Assembly (NCBI RefSeq): GCF_022201045.2
Contig: NC_068557.1
Span: 9,666,001-9,730,000 of the forward strand
DNA: 64,000 nucleotides
Source of the DNA: Citrus sinensis
Taxonomy: Eukaryota > Streptophyta > Magnoliopsida > Sapindales > Rutaceae
Direction of reading: 5' to 3'
Below, in pieces: positions 10,954-24,099 of this stretch; within the stretch, counting starts at the first letter, position 1, and the number at the start of each line of letters is the position of its first letter. A program made the translations under genes and the position numbers. A model generated the notes under the pieces. The model saw only the letters and a program-made list of their open reading frames with translations, was not told the origin of the DNA and made no database searches.

Positions 10954-13900
10954 GTATGACATTTTTGGCAACATAAAACGAAGTTTGAGAAGGCGGGGCG
11001 GCCGATAATCATTGCCAACTAAAATAATTATCTATTATTTCTCGCGAATCGTCCCGAAAATTTACCCAGCTAACCAAATAAATGGGATGTTTTAGAATTT
11101 GTCTTGCTCAAAAAATTTATTTATTATTATTTCTTTCTTTCATAGGCATGCTAGTCCTGTACGTACTTTTCAGAGTACGTTGAACGTTCCAAGCAAGCCT
11201 TTGCGTTTGTCCTCAGGAGGAATCCCACAAACTCACAAAGGCAACCGCTAAGTTAACTTAGAATTTATTTCAAAATAATTTTTCATGAGTTTTTAGTTAT
11301 TTGATAAATAACAATTTAGTCATACAAAAAAATAATTTTTGGGTAGATGTAAATTTCATCATATGTAATTTAGTAAAACCTTTCAACAAAGTCTTTATTT
11401 TTCAAATTAAAGAAGAATAAGAATTGCGCCTAAATGAAATGTTACTAATAGACCGATCTGATTTATCTAATATATTTAAAAATTATTATTGCATTTATAA
11501 TTTTGTATCCAACTTAGTAACACTAATAAAAATTCATCATTTAGACTAGAAAGTAAAAAATTTAAAATTAATTATCATGAGACCCTATAAGATAATGTAA
11601 CAACGTGTATATCAGTCTATGATAGGACAGCTCAAGTATCTGTGACCATTACGGGTAAACTCATCCACTTCTGGATAGCTCTCTCTAAATTATTTATGCA
11701 ATTTATTTTTCTTAAGGAATGGGTGGCTGGCTACGGTAGTCAAATGTAATTTTTCTAGGTCATAGATCAATGTTTGAAAAAAAAAAGTTAAATTCTATAG
11801 TTCTACTCGTAGCGAATAGCAATGAAAATCATTAGAGTTCTTATAAATTTTAAGTTATAAATTTATAAGATTACTCGATGGTTTAGTGGTCACTTTCATT
11901 ATTAATTTTTTCATTATAAAACTAATCTAAGAGACTAGGTGATCTAAGACTAAGAGTCAAGAATTTTGGATAAACGTCTAATCGCATTGGCAGATTTTAT
12001 TATTATTCCAAAAAAAGATATGAGTTCTTTGTTGTTTACTACTTATAAATTTGTTATCATAAGTTTCCAGTTAATATTTTTTTTTTTTTTTGGTTCTTGT
12101 TTTTTGTTTCTGAACGCCATGTTAAATCTAAATACGCAAACCGATTCATGTTGGAGGTACCACCTTCAATGTGATGGTATGGAAAACTTCATAAAATACC
12201 GACTTACTGTATATATGCTGTCAAATTTCATTAATTAGACCTAGAATTCCATTGTTTTTTTTTTTATTTTTATACTTTTTTTAATTACAAATTTGGTTTC
12301 AAAATGACAGCAATCCGAAGCTTTTTATTTTTGTTTTAGAAAAATTATATTTGGTCCGAAATTTTATTAAATTGAATATGCCCAATTTTTTTTTTTTTTT
12401 TTGGGGGTATGGCGATGGCAGAGCAATGGCGTATCTTCCAATCTGAGCGATGAGCCATTGCCCCAAGACAGTTGGTAGGCAATGTGCCATCGTCTAATTT
12501 TAGTTTGATTTTAACCAAAAAAATAATAATTTTAACAATTTTGATAGACAAGATTTCAGGCCAAATATCAATGTTGTATACTTTTTGTCGATTAGAACTA
12601 TTTAATATCAATGTTGTATACTTTGTGTCGATTAGAACTATTTAATATGTAACCCCATGCATCCAAACCAATTTGACTTTCATTTGTTTTAAAATTCTGG
12701 TGAATTGATTTGGTTCGTATATTGAAAATTCAACTGCTCGATTTGGTAGCATATTTTCTTCGGTAAAATTTTCTCTATCTGTTTGTAATTTTCTAAAATA
12801 TTTTAAAATGTCAAACATCAATAAAATGTTTGAAATCTCAAGGGTAAATACGTTGTCGTGGAGTCTACTAATGACCTACTTGACACATGTTAATATATTA
12901 TCTCTGTATAAGATGATATAATCAAATCTCTCTATAATGATACTCTATATAAAAATATAAAATTATGGTTCAAATTTAGGCTAGTTATAAATAATAATTA
13001 ACTCCACATTTTAATAAATTATAATTTTTTTGAATCCTGCCTTGACGAAATAGCCTTCATATAGTAATAATTATAATTTTATATTAAAGGATTAAAATGG
13101 AATAATATATATTTTTTTAAAGTTATTTGAGATCGTGAGTTCTTCTTTAGACTTCAAAGATTACTTTGCATATTCCCAACACTATATAGTTTTACACACT
13201 AGTTTTTTTATACTATATCTATCTCTTTTATCAATATTTATATATATATTGGATTTGACATGCTCTATTAGTTAATTATCAATACAACTGATATTTTATC
13301 TCTATATTATTTACAATAAGAATAACTAAGTCAAAATAATAATTTTTGTAAATACACCTCTATTAAATTATAACTTTCTCATAGTAATAAAATTAGTTGG
13401 TCCAAATATTGTAACTAAAGAGAAATTTTAATGTACATATTTGTGTCCATATTTTTTCAAGTACCATATATTTTCAATATTTTATACCTATATACATAGA
13501 TGTACTTCAATAAAATTTTAATTTATAGCGGTGTAAAACTATAAGTCCACACTTTATATTATGAGAGATATTATCATGCAATATATATAATAAGAAATAT
13601 TGATCTGACTTAAGGTTGCAAACCCTTTAATATGGGTTATACTTTCAATTTTTTCATTTCAAACCACATACTTATATGTGTGAAAATTGATTAGGGATCA
13701 GGTATAGAAGAGTCGATGAAAATTGATTAGGAATCGTTGTGACTGACAGCGGGTGTACTCTAGTTTTAACACTTTGTTGTTAGCTAGCCATCAGCCAATG
13801 AAAGAAGAAAGTGAAGAAGCGTTGTTGACAATCAGGGGCCGTGTTTAGTAAAGTCATCATATGTGTGAGTATCAATGAGATCATTCCATTTTTGCTTTTA

Positions 13901-14606
13901 GAACAACTAAGAGAAAAAGAAAGTGGCCAAGTTCATGCATCATGAGGGGAAATATTGATCGATGCTACTTCCTGGAAAGAAACTGAGAAATACGCACTCG
14001 CAGACATATCCATAACATAATATCTGAATAATCAATTACTTATTTATTATAAACAAATTTTATGTAATATCTATGCTACTATGTTCACACACAACTGATT
14101 TTGAAAAATCAACGCAAAATTCATATTTGTTTAATCAAAAGTCAACTAAAAATTGCAGAAAATATTAACAAATAAAATAGCAAAAATAATGAAAAACCAT
14201 GAGAAATGCACATTTTCTTGATGATTCTAGGGATAAGTTTGAATTATCCCTTGAATTACCCCTCATCAATTGAATAACTTCAAATCACTCCTTTACTTTT
14301 TAAAAATCTCAATTTATCTGTATTTTGCAAAGAAGACAGAAAAATTCATCAATTCACTCACATTTTTTTCCTTATTTTTTGAATAAAAATTGAGATAACT
14401 TTAAACTTTTAAAAGTGAGAGACAATTTAAAAATAATTAATTCACGAGAGCGGTAATCCAAAATTTTCACTTCCTCATATCAATAGTCAATGGATGGATG
14501 CATTTTAACAAATAATATATCGCAACAGAAAGTCACATCTATCTTTGCTAGATTATTGTCATATATTGAGTTTTGATTACATCGGTGATTATGAGGAGTA
14601 ATGGCC
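10954..14606. other. Long AT-rich intergenic stretch
   Basis: No gene seen. It contains homopolymer T runs (near 12080 and 12388), a tandem duplication of about 44 bp at roughly 12567-12650 (ATCAATGTTGTATACTTT repeated) and otherwise simple AT-rich sequence. Short open frames here lack recognisable content. Confidence 0.6.
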
Positions 14607-15369
14607 CACGTGAGGATCTTTCTTTGAAAGAGCTCGGCATATGGGTCCAACAATTTGCCCAATAAGAGCTCGTTACATGGGCCGTCGGTCTTCGCAAATA
14701 TAATGAACTCGTCCATGTGATTAGCCCCGGACTCTGTTCATATATGTGCATGTATGAATTCTTTTTATTGTACTATTGATTGATTGGAAGGCAAGCATGT
14801 GATAAAAATTTAACAGAAGCACTACAGTACATTCAGAGTGCCCAAGATTTTTCAAATTTTATGAGTCAAATTCCACAAACAGCAGACACGTGCGATATAG
14901 ACAACTGGTGTTAGTCAAAGCTGACAGTATTTCTATGATGGTCATCACCAACTTTTTGCAAATTAACTAAGCGAATTTCGTGCCACAACTTTCTCCCACA
15001 TCAAATGATTCTATAATACTTCTAAAAATGTTACAGTGGTTTCTATTTGATAAACTCGGTTAATTTAATTAACACACTAGAGGTCTTGTTTCTAATGATA
15101 AAGCCGCCTCCATTTTTCCACTTTTAATTTTTTTTCCTAAATAAAATTCCAATCAATCTATTTTCTTTCCCGTGGAAAATGTTCTTGCCGTCTACGACAC
15201 CTTTAATTTAATACTTACTTTCTTCTATATATAGCTGAATGAGGTTTCTTTCTTCCCAACCTGCAGCCTCTCCTTTAGCTAATTTTCAACATTCTTAGAA
15301 ACTTAAATTCTTCTTCCTTTTCCTTTTTTTCTTTTTGGTAATTAATTAAGTGCTGCCTTGATTGATTGC
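14607..15369 (+). promoter_or_regulatory. Promoter region of the WRKY75-like gene
   Basis: A TATA box (TATATATA) lies at 15226-15233, about 140 bp before the start codon. Upstream are two perfect G-boxes CACGTG at 14607-14612 and 14887-14892. Two W-box cores, read as AGTCAA (TTGACT on the other strand), lie at 14864-14869 and 14913-14918. G-boxes bind bZIP/bHLH factors and W-boxes bind WRKY factors, so stress-linked control and self- or cross-regulation by WRKYs are plausible inferences. Confidence 0.5.
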
Positions 15370-16880
15370 ATGGAAAATTGCCAAATGTTTTTCCCTTGTT
15401 CATCTACAGGGAAATCGGTTTATCCTGTGATGACAACAACAGATTATATAGCAAATTCTAGTGATCATGTTTTTAGTCATGGGGATCAAAGCTCATCATC
15501 AGGTGGGTTCTTAGGGTTGAAACAAAATTCTGGACCAAACACAGATATAGTTAAAAACGATTCTATTAATGGAGCTTTTCATGGGTCTGAAAGTGAAGAG
15601 AAATCAAGTAAAATGAAGGGAGAAAAGAAAATTAAGAAGCCAAGATTTGCTTTCCAAACAAGAAGCCAAGTTGATATACTCGATGACGGCTATCGATGGA
15701 GGAAATATGGTCAGAAAGCTGTTAAGGACAACAAATTCCCCAGGTACGTAATTAGTTAAATTAATTACAACTTCTTGATTTCATAGATTTTGAGTTGGTT
15801 TTTGATATTGTTACCTTCATGCCTAGTATAATATATTCAAGTACATCTTAGCCTTATTACTGCTTTAAGGACTCTCCAAAAAGTGAGATTTCATTTGATA
15901 AAGAAATCAATTTATCTTGGTTGCGGGGATAAGAGCTTAGTGCAATTGTTCTTTTCAGATTAGTGTTAGCTCCGGATCCATGTAAGATATATGCAGGAGC
16001 CCTTGCTTGGTTGCCACATAAGTAAAGGAATTAGATTTTAATTAGTTCTAATTTAGTTCTAGGGTTTCTCACTCTCCCCCGAATTTCCTTTCTGTACGAA
16101 TCGTTTTGGAAGAGAAGAACTTAGACAGGCAAGAGTTCTAGATCACAGTTTCAACTCTCTGTTTCTTTTTTGTACAACAAATTAGGGCATATTAGGTTTT
16201 CTCAAAATGTACTCTAAAGACTGTAGTAAAAGGTGTAATCAAATTAATACACTGACTTTCTTAGATGTCCAAATAAGAAAATCTGCTAATTAGATCTTGG
16301 GTTTCTATGACACTGCAATATCAATACACACACAAGCACATATACGCAGAGAGAAGCCCCAGGAATTTGATTTAGATATCCGAAAATAAAAAATGAATCA
16401 ACTGAATTTATCAATATAGATCTCACAGTTATTTCCATGTAACCTAATCTAATTTGATATCCACGTTCAGATAGGTAGGTTCAGAATGAAACATACGACT
16501 CTCTTTCCAGTAAATTCCTCCACTCTCCATTTCCATTTTGATGCATCTAGAAATTGAGGTGCCGAGAATTATATTAAGCACATACAGCTGTTGTAATTAT
16601 AAACATACAATACAGATCATTTAATTATGTCATGATCAGTTAATGATAGTTTTTAGTGAGAGTAATGAAATTCATAATACGATTATTAAATTTGGTATGC
16701 AGAAGCTACTACCGTTGTACACACGAAGGGTGCAATGTAAAGAAGCAAGTTCAACGTCTAACAAATGATGAAGGCATCGTAGTGACTACTTACGAAGGGA
16801 TGCATAATCATCGAATTGAGAAGCCCACTGACAACTTTGAGCATATCTTGAATCAGTTGCAAATTTACACTCCATTTTGA
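15370..16880 (+). CDS. WRKY75-like: WRKY transcription factor, group IIc, WRKY75-like (2 exons)
   Basis: Exons are 15370-15743 and 16703-16880, split by a 959-bp GT-AG intron; the product is 183 residues. The intron interrupts the Arg codon of KFPR|SYYR, the conserved 'PR intron' of most WRKY genes. The DNA-binding domain shows WRKYGQK at residues 110-116 and a C2H2 finger with Cys130, Cys135, His159 and His161 (C-x4-C-x23-H-x-H). A basic KKIKK patch before the domain is a likely nuclear signal. The C-terminal [15 protein letters not shown] strongly matches WRKY75/WRKY45-type proteins. That family binds W-boxes; in Arabidopsis WRKY75 is tied to phosphate starvation, root growth, senescence and defence. 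I chose the ATG at 15370 because the reading upstream has no ATG. AKD in place of the usual AKN after WRKYGQK is a mild variation. A polyadenylation-like AATAAA follows near 16965. Confidence 0.93.
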
Positions 16881-18259
16881 AGCCTTATGGTCAGTGTGAA
16901 ATTACATCTGTATGCCTCCACAAAAGATGCATGACATTTAGGATTTACTCTTAGATGGATGTGGAAATAAAGTTGTGCACTCATTGTAAAATTAATATTG
17001 GAAAAAGATCCTACATAATTTAAAGACTTATGTTTACATTAAATTGAATCTTATTTTTTGGTTTGGTGTGTGTTTAGAAGATTAATGTAAATTTGTCTAT
17101 TAAGTAATAAAAATTTTCTGAATGCACGAGTTAACTAGTCTTTTTTGCCAGATCATTATTAGGTAAAAAGATAACATAAACCTATTTATGCACAAGTTGA
17201 TCTTGAAAACAACATTGAAAATCCATGAGTCTAATTCATATTCAAAAGTTAGCTAATTATGAGTTGAGTGTAGCTTCAAGCTTTTATACTTAGGTTTTGG
17301 AACAATGTGAGATAATCTCATTAATGGATATGAGTATTTTTGGCTAAACTCTTCAGTGTGCCGCAACACTGTAGCAGGTTTGCTCATCCAACAAGTGACA
17401 TAAGAATGCCTAGTGATGATCTGATTTTATATATATAAGGATCTTCAGAGACTTCAGGACTTAATTGTAAGCATCATGTTGTAGAAATGGTACTGCTAAG
17501 TGCTAACGAAATAATTTAGATGTATGGATAAATTTTAAACATTCAATAGTCGATTTAGTTTTGTGAGACATGTACATAATGCTCTTTAAAATTTTCTACT
17601 CGGTTCAAGACCTCCTAGTTCCTAATTAATGCTTTAAATGCTCAAAGTGTGATCATCTCAGTCATCTTTAAGTTTTATGATAAATTTCTGTGATTTGCAA
17701 GTTAGGGGAGCTTTAATATAACGGACTCACTACAATTAAAAAAAAAATTATTATGTATATGTAGAGGTTTTATTCTACTTCAATTTTTCAAATCATTTTA
17801 TATTTACGACGATGCATGTTTGATATTGAGGTGAAAAAGAAGTTGTAGTTATAAAAGAAATTGATAGTTCATGATAAATATGATTTTTAAATAATAATTT
17901 TTACAAAAATAATAAAAATATTATAGGTGTTTTATCATACAAGTGTTCTTAAAATTAATTAAGTGTTGTAGTTTTAAACTACAACTGCATAACCATAATG
18001 CCAAATGTGGCCTTAATTGTCACGTGTTAACTCTTGAACATTGAAAAAACTTAATTTTGGAATATCTATGTGATGACTCTAAATCTAAATTTAAGCAACC
18101 AGTTAAAATTAATTAATATTTATGGGAGGGGATCTTCCTTGTTAATTTATGAGTAATACCACGAACATATTAATTAATACAAAAAAATTCTATGTAACTG
18201 AAAAAAAAAATAAAAAATGGGGCTTATGTGAAAATCATCAATCTAACTTATAATTTATT
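16881..18259. other. Intergenic stretch after the WRKY gene
   Basis: Presumed 3' UTR to about 17000, then AT-rich DNA with no gene that I can recognise. Confidence 0.6.
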
Positions 18260-18267
18260 GATACCAC

Positions 18268-18634
18268 TAGGGATGGCAATTTTTCCCGATGGGATGGGAT
18301 CTTGCGGGATCCCATCCCATTTGGGACGGGATTGGGACATATTTTTGTCCCATAAAAAAATTTGAGACGGGATTGGGATATTTTTTTATCCCAATTACAT
18401 ATGCGGGACGGGAGTGAGATTGACAAATTCCGTCCCATCTCGTCTCATTACCGATTAAGAATGGAAAATTTTCCAATCGCAGGATCCCATCTCTTTTGGG
18501 ACGGGATTGGAACATATTTTTGTCCCAAAAAAAATATAGGGACGGGATTGGGACGTTTTTTCATCCCATTTGCATATACGGGATGGGACTGGGATTGGTA
18601 AATCTCATCCCATCCCGTCTCATTGCCAACCCTA
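18268..18634. mobile_element. hAT-like MITE rich in GGGAT/ATCCC repeats
   Basis: The ends are TAGGGATGGCAAT and ATTGCCAACCCTA (12 of 13 positions pair). They are flanked by near-identical 8-bp duplications, GATACCAC (18260-18267) and GATGCCAC (18635-18642). Inside, blocks such as GGGACGGGATTGGGACATAT recur in both orientations, so the whole unit folds on itself. 8-bp duplications and TAGGG ends fit the hAT superfamily. It has no coding capacity. Confidence 0.75.
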
Positions 18635-18642
18635 GATGCCAC

Positions 18643-21600
18643 TGTCATTATTGATTTTTTAGACTTGTTTTCCTTTTCATACATTTGTTAAATACTGTAA
18701 TAAATTGAACACAACTTGCAATTACTTCATTGCTAAAGCTTAGATCTCAGGCTTGTATTTTTTGCATAGTTTGAACAATGAAAATTCCTACTTTCATGTA
18801 CCAGAAGAAAAAAAAAAATCATGAAGAACGTTTATTCATTACGAATACGTGCATGCTGATAGGAAATTAATTTCTCCAAACAACCAGCTCAGGTGGAATA
18901 AAACAAACCAGCACATTAATTACTTTGCAATCACTTAAAATAAAGGAGATGAAGTTACAACCACCGTGTACCTCCACTTCATACCCACATATCTAGGAAG
19001 TTGACCAAGAGCCAACGGCTCCCCACATTCGCCAAGTTATGAAGAGAGGCAAGTGCATTATAACACTAATTTGAATTACTTAAGCATTAGAGTAGGATCG
19101 CCGGAATCTCCTTCTACTCCGTTCTCAATTTTATTTTATTATGTGTGCAAGTTTGACCTCCATTTTATTGTTCTCACTGGGTTTGGAGGGGGGGACAAAA
19201 AAAATCTCAATTCTCAGCATGTCACTGCCATCGTCCATCTGTCGGGAATTTCATCGAAGATTCATAAATTGCAACCCTAACAGGCTAACAATAATATAAT
19301 GAGTTATGTTGCAATTTTCTGTAGCCTAGAAAAGAGAAAGCTGGAAAATTATGATACTGGTGGTCCCAGTGTGAATGAGGTTTACAAAGTTTTTTGGGCA
19401 TCACTCGTGGTCTTGAATAAATGCAAAGCTGAATAATCTGGCAGCTAGCAACCTTTGACTCTACTTTTCATATTTATTATATATGATGTTAACAACTTCA
19501 TCGATTGCCTTACTTTCCTGAATCAAATTATTCGCCATGAAGATATATGCTTCAGAAAAACTAAGCAAATCAACAGTCTACTTGCCTCCTCATCAATGCT
19601 AAAAGGTCGTCGATCAATTTTATTTATTAAGATTGAAAACAATAACATAAATTCAAAAAAAATAGCACCAAAAGTGTTACTTTTTATTTCTTCTTTTGAA
19701 AATCAAAAAGCAAAAATATGACCATTTTTATCGTATTCTTTTAATCTTTTTTTCACTTTTGGTACATATATCCTGTAGTCAATATATTGATCTATTCCTT
19801 GTTCAATTAAATATATTTTAAGATGTTGGAAATAAAATTTTTAGGGATTAAGAGGATTACACATTGAACAATGGATGAGTATTTAGCGTAATTATGTTAT
19901 ACTAATTTATAATCTACTATACTTAATAGTAATTAATATTATGGACATGTTTCTAATATATTATTTTATTAAAATAAGTGGTTATAATTATTTTTTGAAT
20001 AAATTTTAGAATACAACCATGTCATTAATATAACAAACAAATAATATTATGACATGTGTTTATTTGTTTTGAAAACTAACATATATATAAGCAGTAGTTG
20101 TATTAAATTCAGTAATACTTGTCACACATGTAATAATTAGTTATATTATTTTTTATGTACCATCAATTTTCATAATTTTTAGAGTGCAAATGATTTTAGG
20201 GTGCAAATATAGTCACACCCATAAAGACCACAAGTCCACAATAAGGCAGCTAATTCTCACAGGGAGAAGCTGGAGGCCTTACCAAAAATGATGAGTGTTA
20301 ATATGTACAGTTTTTACTTCGAAGCTGCTCGAAAATTCATTTGCCAACTCCAATGGCTTCCAGCTGTGTTACCGCTTCGCTTAAAGGAGAAAATTAAAGC
20401 GGACGTGTAGGCCAGTAGATATTAAATTTCATGATTCATAATAACCAAGAAATGATGAGCGTAAAATTGAAAAGGTTTGGTGTCTTTTATGCATGAAATG
20501 AAATTTTATTTGAAGAAAGAATTCAAGTTGCATTTTACTTCTGCAAGAACAATTTTTTCATGGATTCTAGAACATATAATTTATAAGACGTATGGAGGTG
20601 GCTGGCTGCTTGTCCTTTCCGCTATCCTTTTTCTATTTGTACTGTTGTTTGTTTTGTATATGCACGAGTATAGATGTAGGGTAGGGTAGGTCATGTTTAG
20701 AAGAAATTTATAGCAAAGTATTCATATCTTGTATCTTTCTTTCAATCACTTTTTCTTTTTTCTTGTTATTAATTTGGAAGGACCTGTAGATTATTTTGAA
20801 GGGCCTACAAATTACTATGAATAGAAGTTTCAAATTAAGGAAATATTTCACACAAGTGACAAATTAAATTAAAACAAACTGATTTTCATTTGAGTTGTTT
20901 TTCAACTCCCATCTCTATGTTCTACATGAGCTTCAATTTATTAAGATTAATTGGGTCAAACATTCCGCCATAAATTTGACGGGGGGCCCCCACCCCGCGG
21001 TAGTCTCTTTTTTCTTTTCTTGTCGATTAAGAGATGAGACGTGCTTCAGAAATAGAAGTTGTGGAAAAACAGAGAAAAAACAAATGGTTGAAGGGAAACA
21101 TTTTGAAAAATTCAGTAGGGGAAGGACTTGGGGGGCACACCTTGAAATTCTACTGAAAGAGCATCAAATGATGCACCTGTAACAGAACTTTTGGTGGACA
21201 GAAGAGGCATGTAGAAATCCTTAACTAGGTAGAACCGGGATTTTAGTTCAGAATGGGCTACAATATGGAAGCAAGGAACCTGAGAGGCAAATTATGAAGT
21301 TTTCTCTCGACTCGAAGTCCCCCAGGCCGTTACATAGTCCCGCCCCGGAGTTCAGGGAACTTTTTGTTCAGTCGTTTACACTTGTTGCGTTAAGTGTTCC
21401 CAAAAATCCAACAGCACCGGCTGTTTCCATTTGCCGGGCATTCTTCAATATGCCGCTTCCAGCCAAAAAAAAAACCTGAGGGATCAGTGTGAGCCTCTTG
21501 GTACAAATTCAATCAAGGGAATAGGACATCGACACACTTTGGATTAGTGAAATAGTTACGAATATTTTGTTTGTTTTCAGAAATGGTCACTTGGGCCTCT

Positions 21601-21782
21601 TTTGGGACACACAGACCCACCTTTTGACAAACCTCTGAGGGTTCATACGACCATTTCTTAAAAAAAAAAAAAAAAAGCAAAGATCTGTGCGTCTCATAAA
21701 AAATTGTGTGATTATTTCTGAAAATAAGGGGGTTTCTATGACAATTTTACCAAACTACAGGACAGTTGCTGTCCTTAAATAT
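18643..21782. other. Gene-free stretch
   Basis: No recognised gene. AT-rich except for a GC-richer patch at about 20980-21480 with an open frame at 21294-21479 that ends in a poly-A run. That frame has no recognisable domain. A 16-base poly-A run lies at about 21660. Confidence 0.5.
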
Positions 21783-21790
21783 ATTCGGTC

Positions 21791-23125
21791 TAGGGGTGTT
21801 CGCCGATCGGATTTTACGGATTGAACATCAATCCATATCCGATCTATAATTTTGTAGATTATAATTTTTCAATCCAATCCAATCCACGGATTGATTAAAC
21901 TCAATCCAAATCCAATCCATACATTTGCGGATCGGATGCAGATTTGACTCAATCCATATCCAATCCATACGTCTGCGGATCGGATGCGGATTTAACTTAA
22001 TCCCTATCCAATCCACTATTTTACGCATTAGTTTCCGAATTAAAATTTTTTAGTTCTCCCCATTCCATGAACTAATGAAATAAAAAAAATTCTAATATAA
22101 AAATAATTTTACTACCAATTAAATTTAAAATTGAATAAAGTTTAAATAAATTAATTGTTTAAATAAAACTAAAATAATACATTCAAAGTTTCAAAATATA
22201 GCACATTGAGATTAATTGTTCAAATAAAGCTACAATAATAAGTTTAAAGTTTCAAAATATAACACACTAAGTTTAATTGTTCAAATAAAGTTACAATAAT
22301 ACATTAATATAACACCGAAATTAATTGTTGAAATAAAGCCACAATTAATTGAAATGGCGAAGTTTCTTAAACCAAACATAGTCTGATCCTTCACCAGGGC
22401 TGTTGTACTTGTCGAAAAGTGGTGATTACAGAGCCGTCAACGATGGGAACTAGGAGAAGTATGGGTGACGATCTTGAAGGTTGTGATAGTGCAATTGTTT
22501 GGCTAGAACCAGTGATCGTGAAGTGGTTCGATGGACTCGAGGAAGAAGATGGTTTGCTCTCGCTGGAATCGTGCAGCCGACGTCCTTCAAATCGGTGTTG
22601 AGAGTGTATCGAATCAATATTGGGTGTTGCTAGTGCATGTGACGGCGGGGAAGCTTAGGGTTTTTTGTTTGCAAATTATTGATGACTTGGCGTTATATTA
22701 CTTTGCTTTTGGGTAACTTTGCAAATTGTTGATAATTTGGCATTATGTTACTTTGCTTTTGCTAGTGCGCGTAACTTTGCTTTTATTTTATTTTACAATT
22801 TTTACAAGTTATATTTGTATATTTGATTATTTAATTATTTTTTATTTTTTATTATTATTGGGTAATGGCTAAGATATGTTATAGTACTTATGTAACTATG
22901 TAATGTCACATTTATAATATTCTTTAATTAAATTTACAATAATTTTTTAACTAAATATATATATATATTTGTGGATTCACGGATTTTTACGGATTTACAG
23001 AAGTAAATCCATATCCAATCCATCGACTGCGCATTTTTAAATTTTTAATCCATATCCAATCCACGAATCGGATTTTCACGGATCAGACAGATTGAGCGGA
23101 TCGGATTAGATTCTAAATACCCCTA
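21791..23125. mobile_element. hAT-like non-autonomous element with subterminal GGATTGGAT repeats
   Basis: The ends are TAGGGGTGTTCG and the reverse complement of a segment ending ATACCCCTA. The 8-bp flanks ATTCGGTC (21783-21790) and ACTCAGTC (23126-23133) match at 6 of 8 positions. About 200 bp at each end is built of units such as ATCCAATCCA and GCGGATCGGAT. The interior holds diverged tandem units of about 70 bp (22190-22340, TTAATTGTTCAAATAAAG) and a 55-bp duplication near 22650-22760. A short open frame at 22419-22601 has no recognised domain and may be captured host sequence. Confidence 0.65.
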
Positions 23126-23133
23126 ACTCAGTC

Positions 23134-24099
23134 AATCCAATGCTTTGTTCAATAATTCATTTCCCACGCTCGCCTTCTACCTTAACTTAGTATAACAGTT
23201 TTTGCTGTTGCTAGCGATTACACAGCAAGCCAGCTGTTATGTTGCTGCACCAGGACCTTAATAGCAATAACTTTCCTTCTGCTTGAACAATACAAATACA
23301 ATGACCAAAATCTTGGCCTATAATTTGTTAGCATGGGATCCCTTTCGTTTTTCTATCCTTTACGCTTATGCCCGTGCATGGATGATTGGGCAATGAAGTC
23401 AAAAATTTTGACACCAGAAAATGGTTGTTCCTTTTGTTGAAAATGACGCTACCCACAGACTTTTGTGTATTGAGCAAAGACCAAAAGCTATCGTCACATG
23501 TCTGAATCAACTTAAATAACAAAAGTTGCTCGTTCTGACGATTCTATGACATGAAGATGAGGTAAGGATGATTTTCGCAAGCTAATTACTGATTAAAGAC
23601 ATGATTTGTGAAAGAAATTCAAAGAAAACACATGCCTCATTTGTTCCAACATTCTTCCTTCAAGGCCGATGCACGGACTGGTGATGATAATAGCCTGTAA
23701 ACGAGTTCGTGATGGTAATGGTTGAACAAAGCACAGATTTGAGTTTGCATGGAGAGAGGCAATAGCCTCTGCATAAGGGGCTTGGTTTGAATACATTTCA
23801 GCCAAAAGAATGTCAAAATTGACAAACAGGGCGCATGGGGCTTCAGCAATGAACAACCTCACTTAGAATTCTCAAAAAGATTTAATGCTGAAGCTAGAAT
23901 AAAATATAACTTAAATAAAAGGTTCTTTTTGGTAATTTACACACATCAGTATAAATAGGGAACGGAATAGGTCCCAGAAAGCATAACCAAGATTTATTCC
24001 AAGTACACCGAAAAAGAAAAAAAAAATTGACAAAAAGTTAAAGATCAAACTATAAACTCTTCTTATAAAACAACACTCAGGTTCCCCTTCCAAAACATT
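23134..24099. other. Intergenic stretch with a possible coding remnant
   Basis: A minus-strand open frame at 23862-23593 (89 codons) reads like protein (AEMYSNQAPYAEAIASLHAN). It matches nothing I can name and has no clear gene context; it may be an exon remnant. About 24000-24099 is the likely 3' UTR of the neighbouring minus-strand gene. Confidence 0.3.

Noticed and set aside
12299-12611. Minus-strand frames over a Lys run
   Set aside because: Low-complexity poly-T on the plus strand; no domain or promoter.
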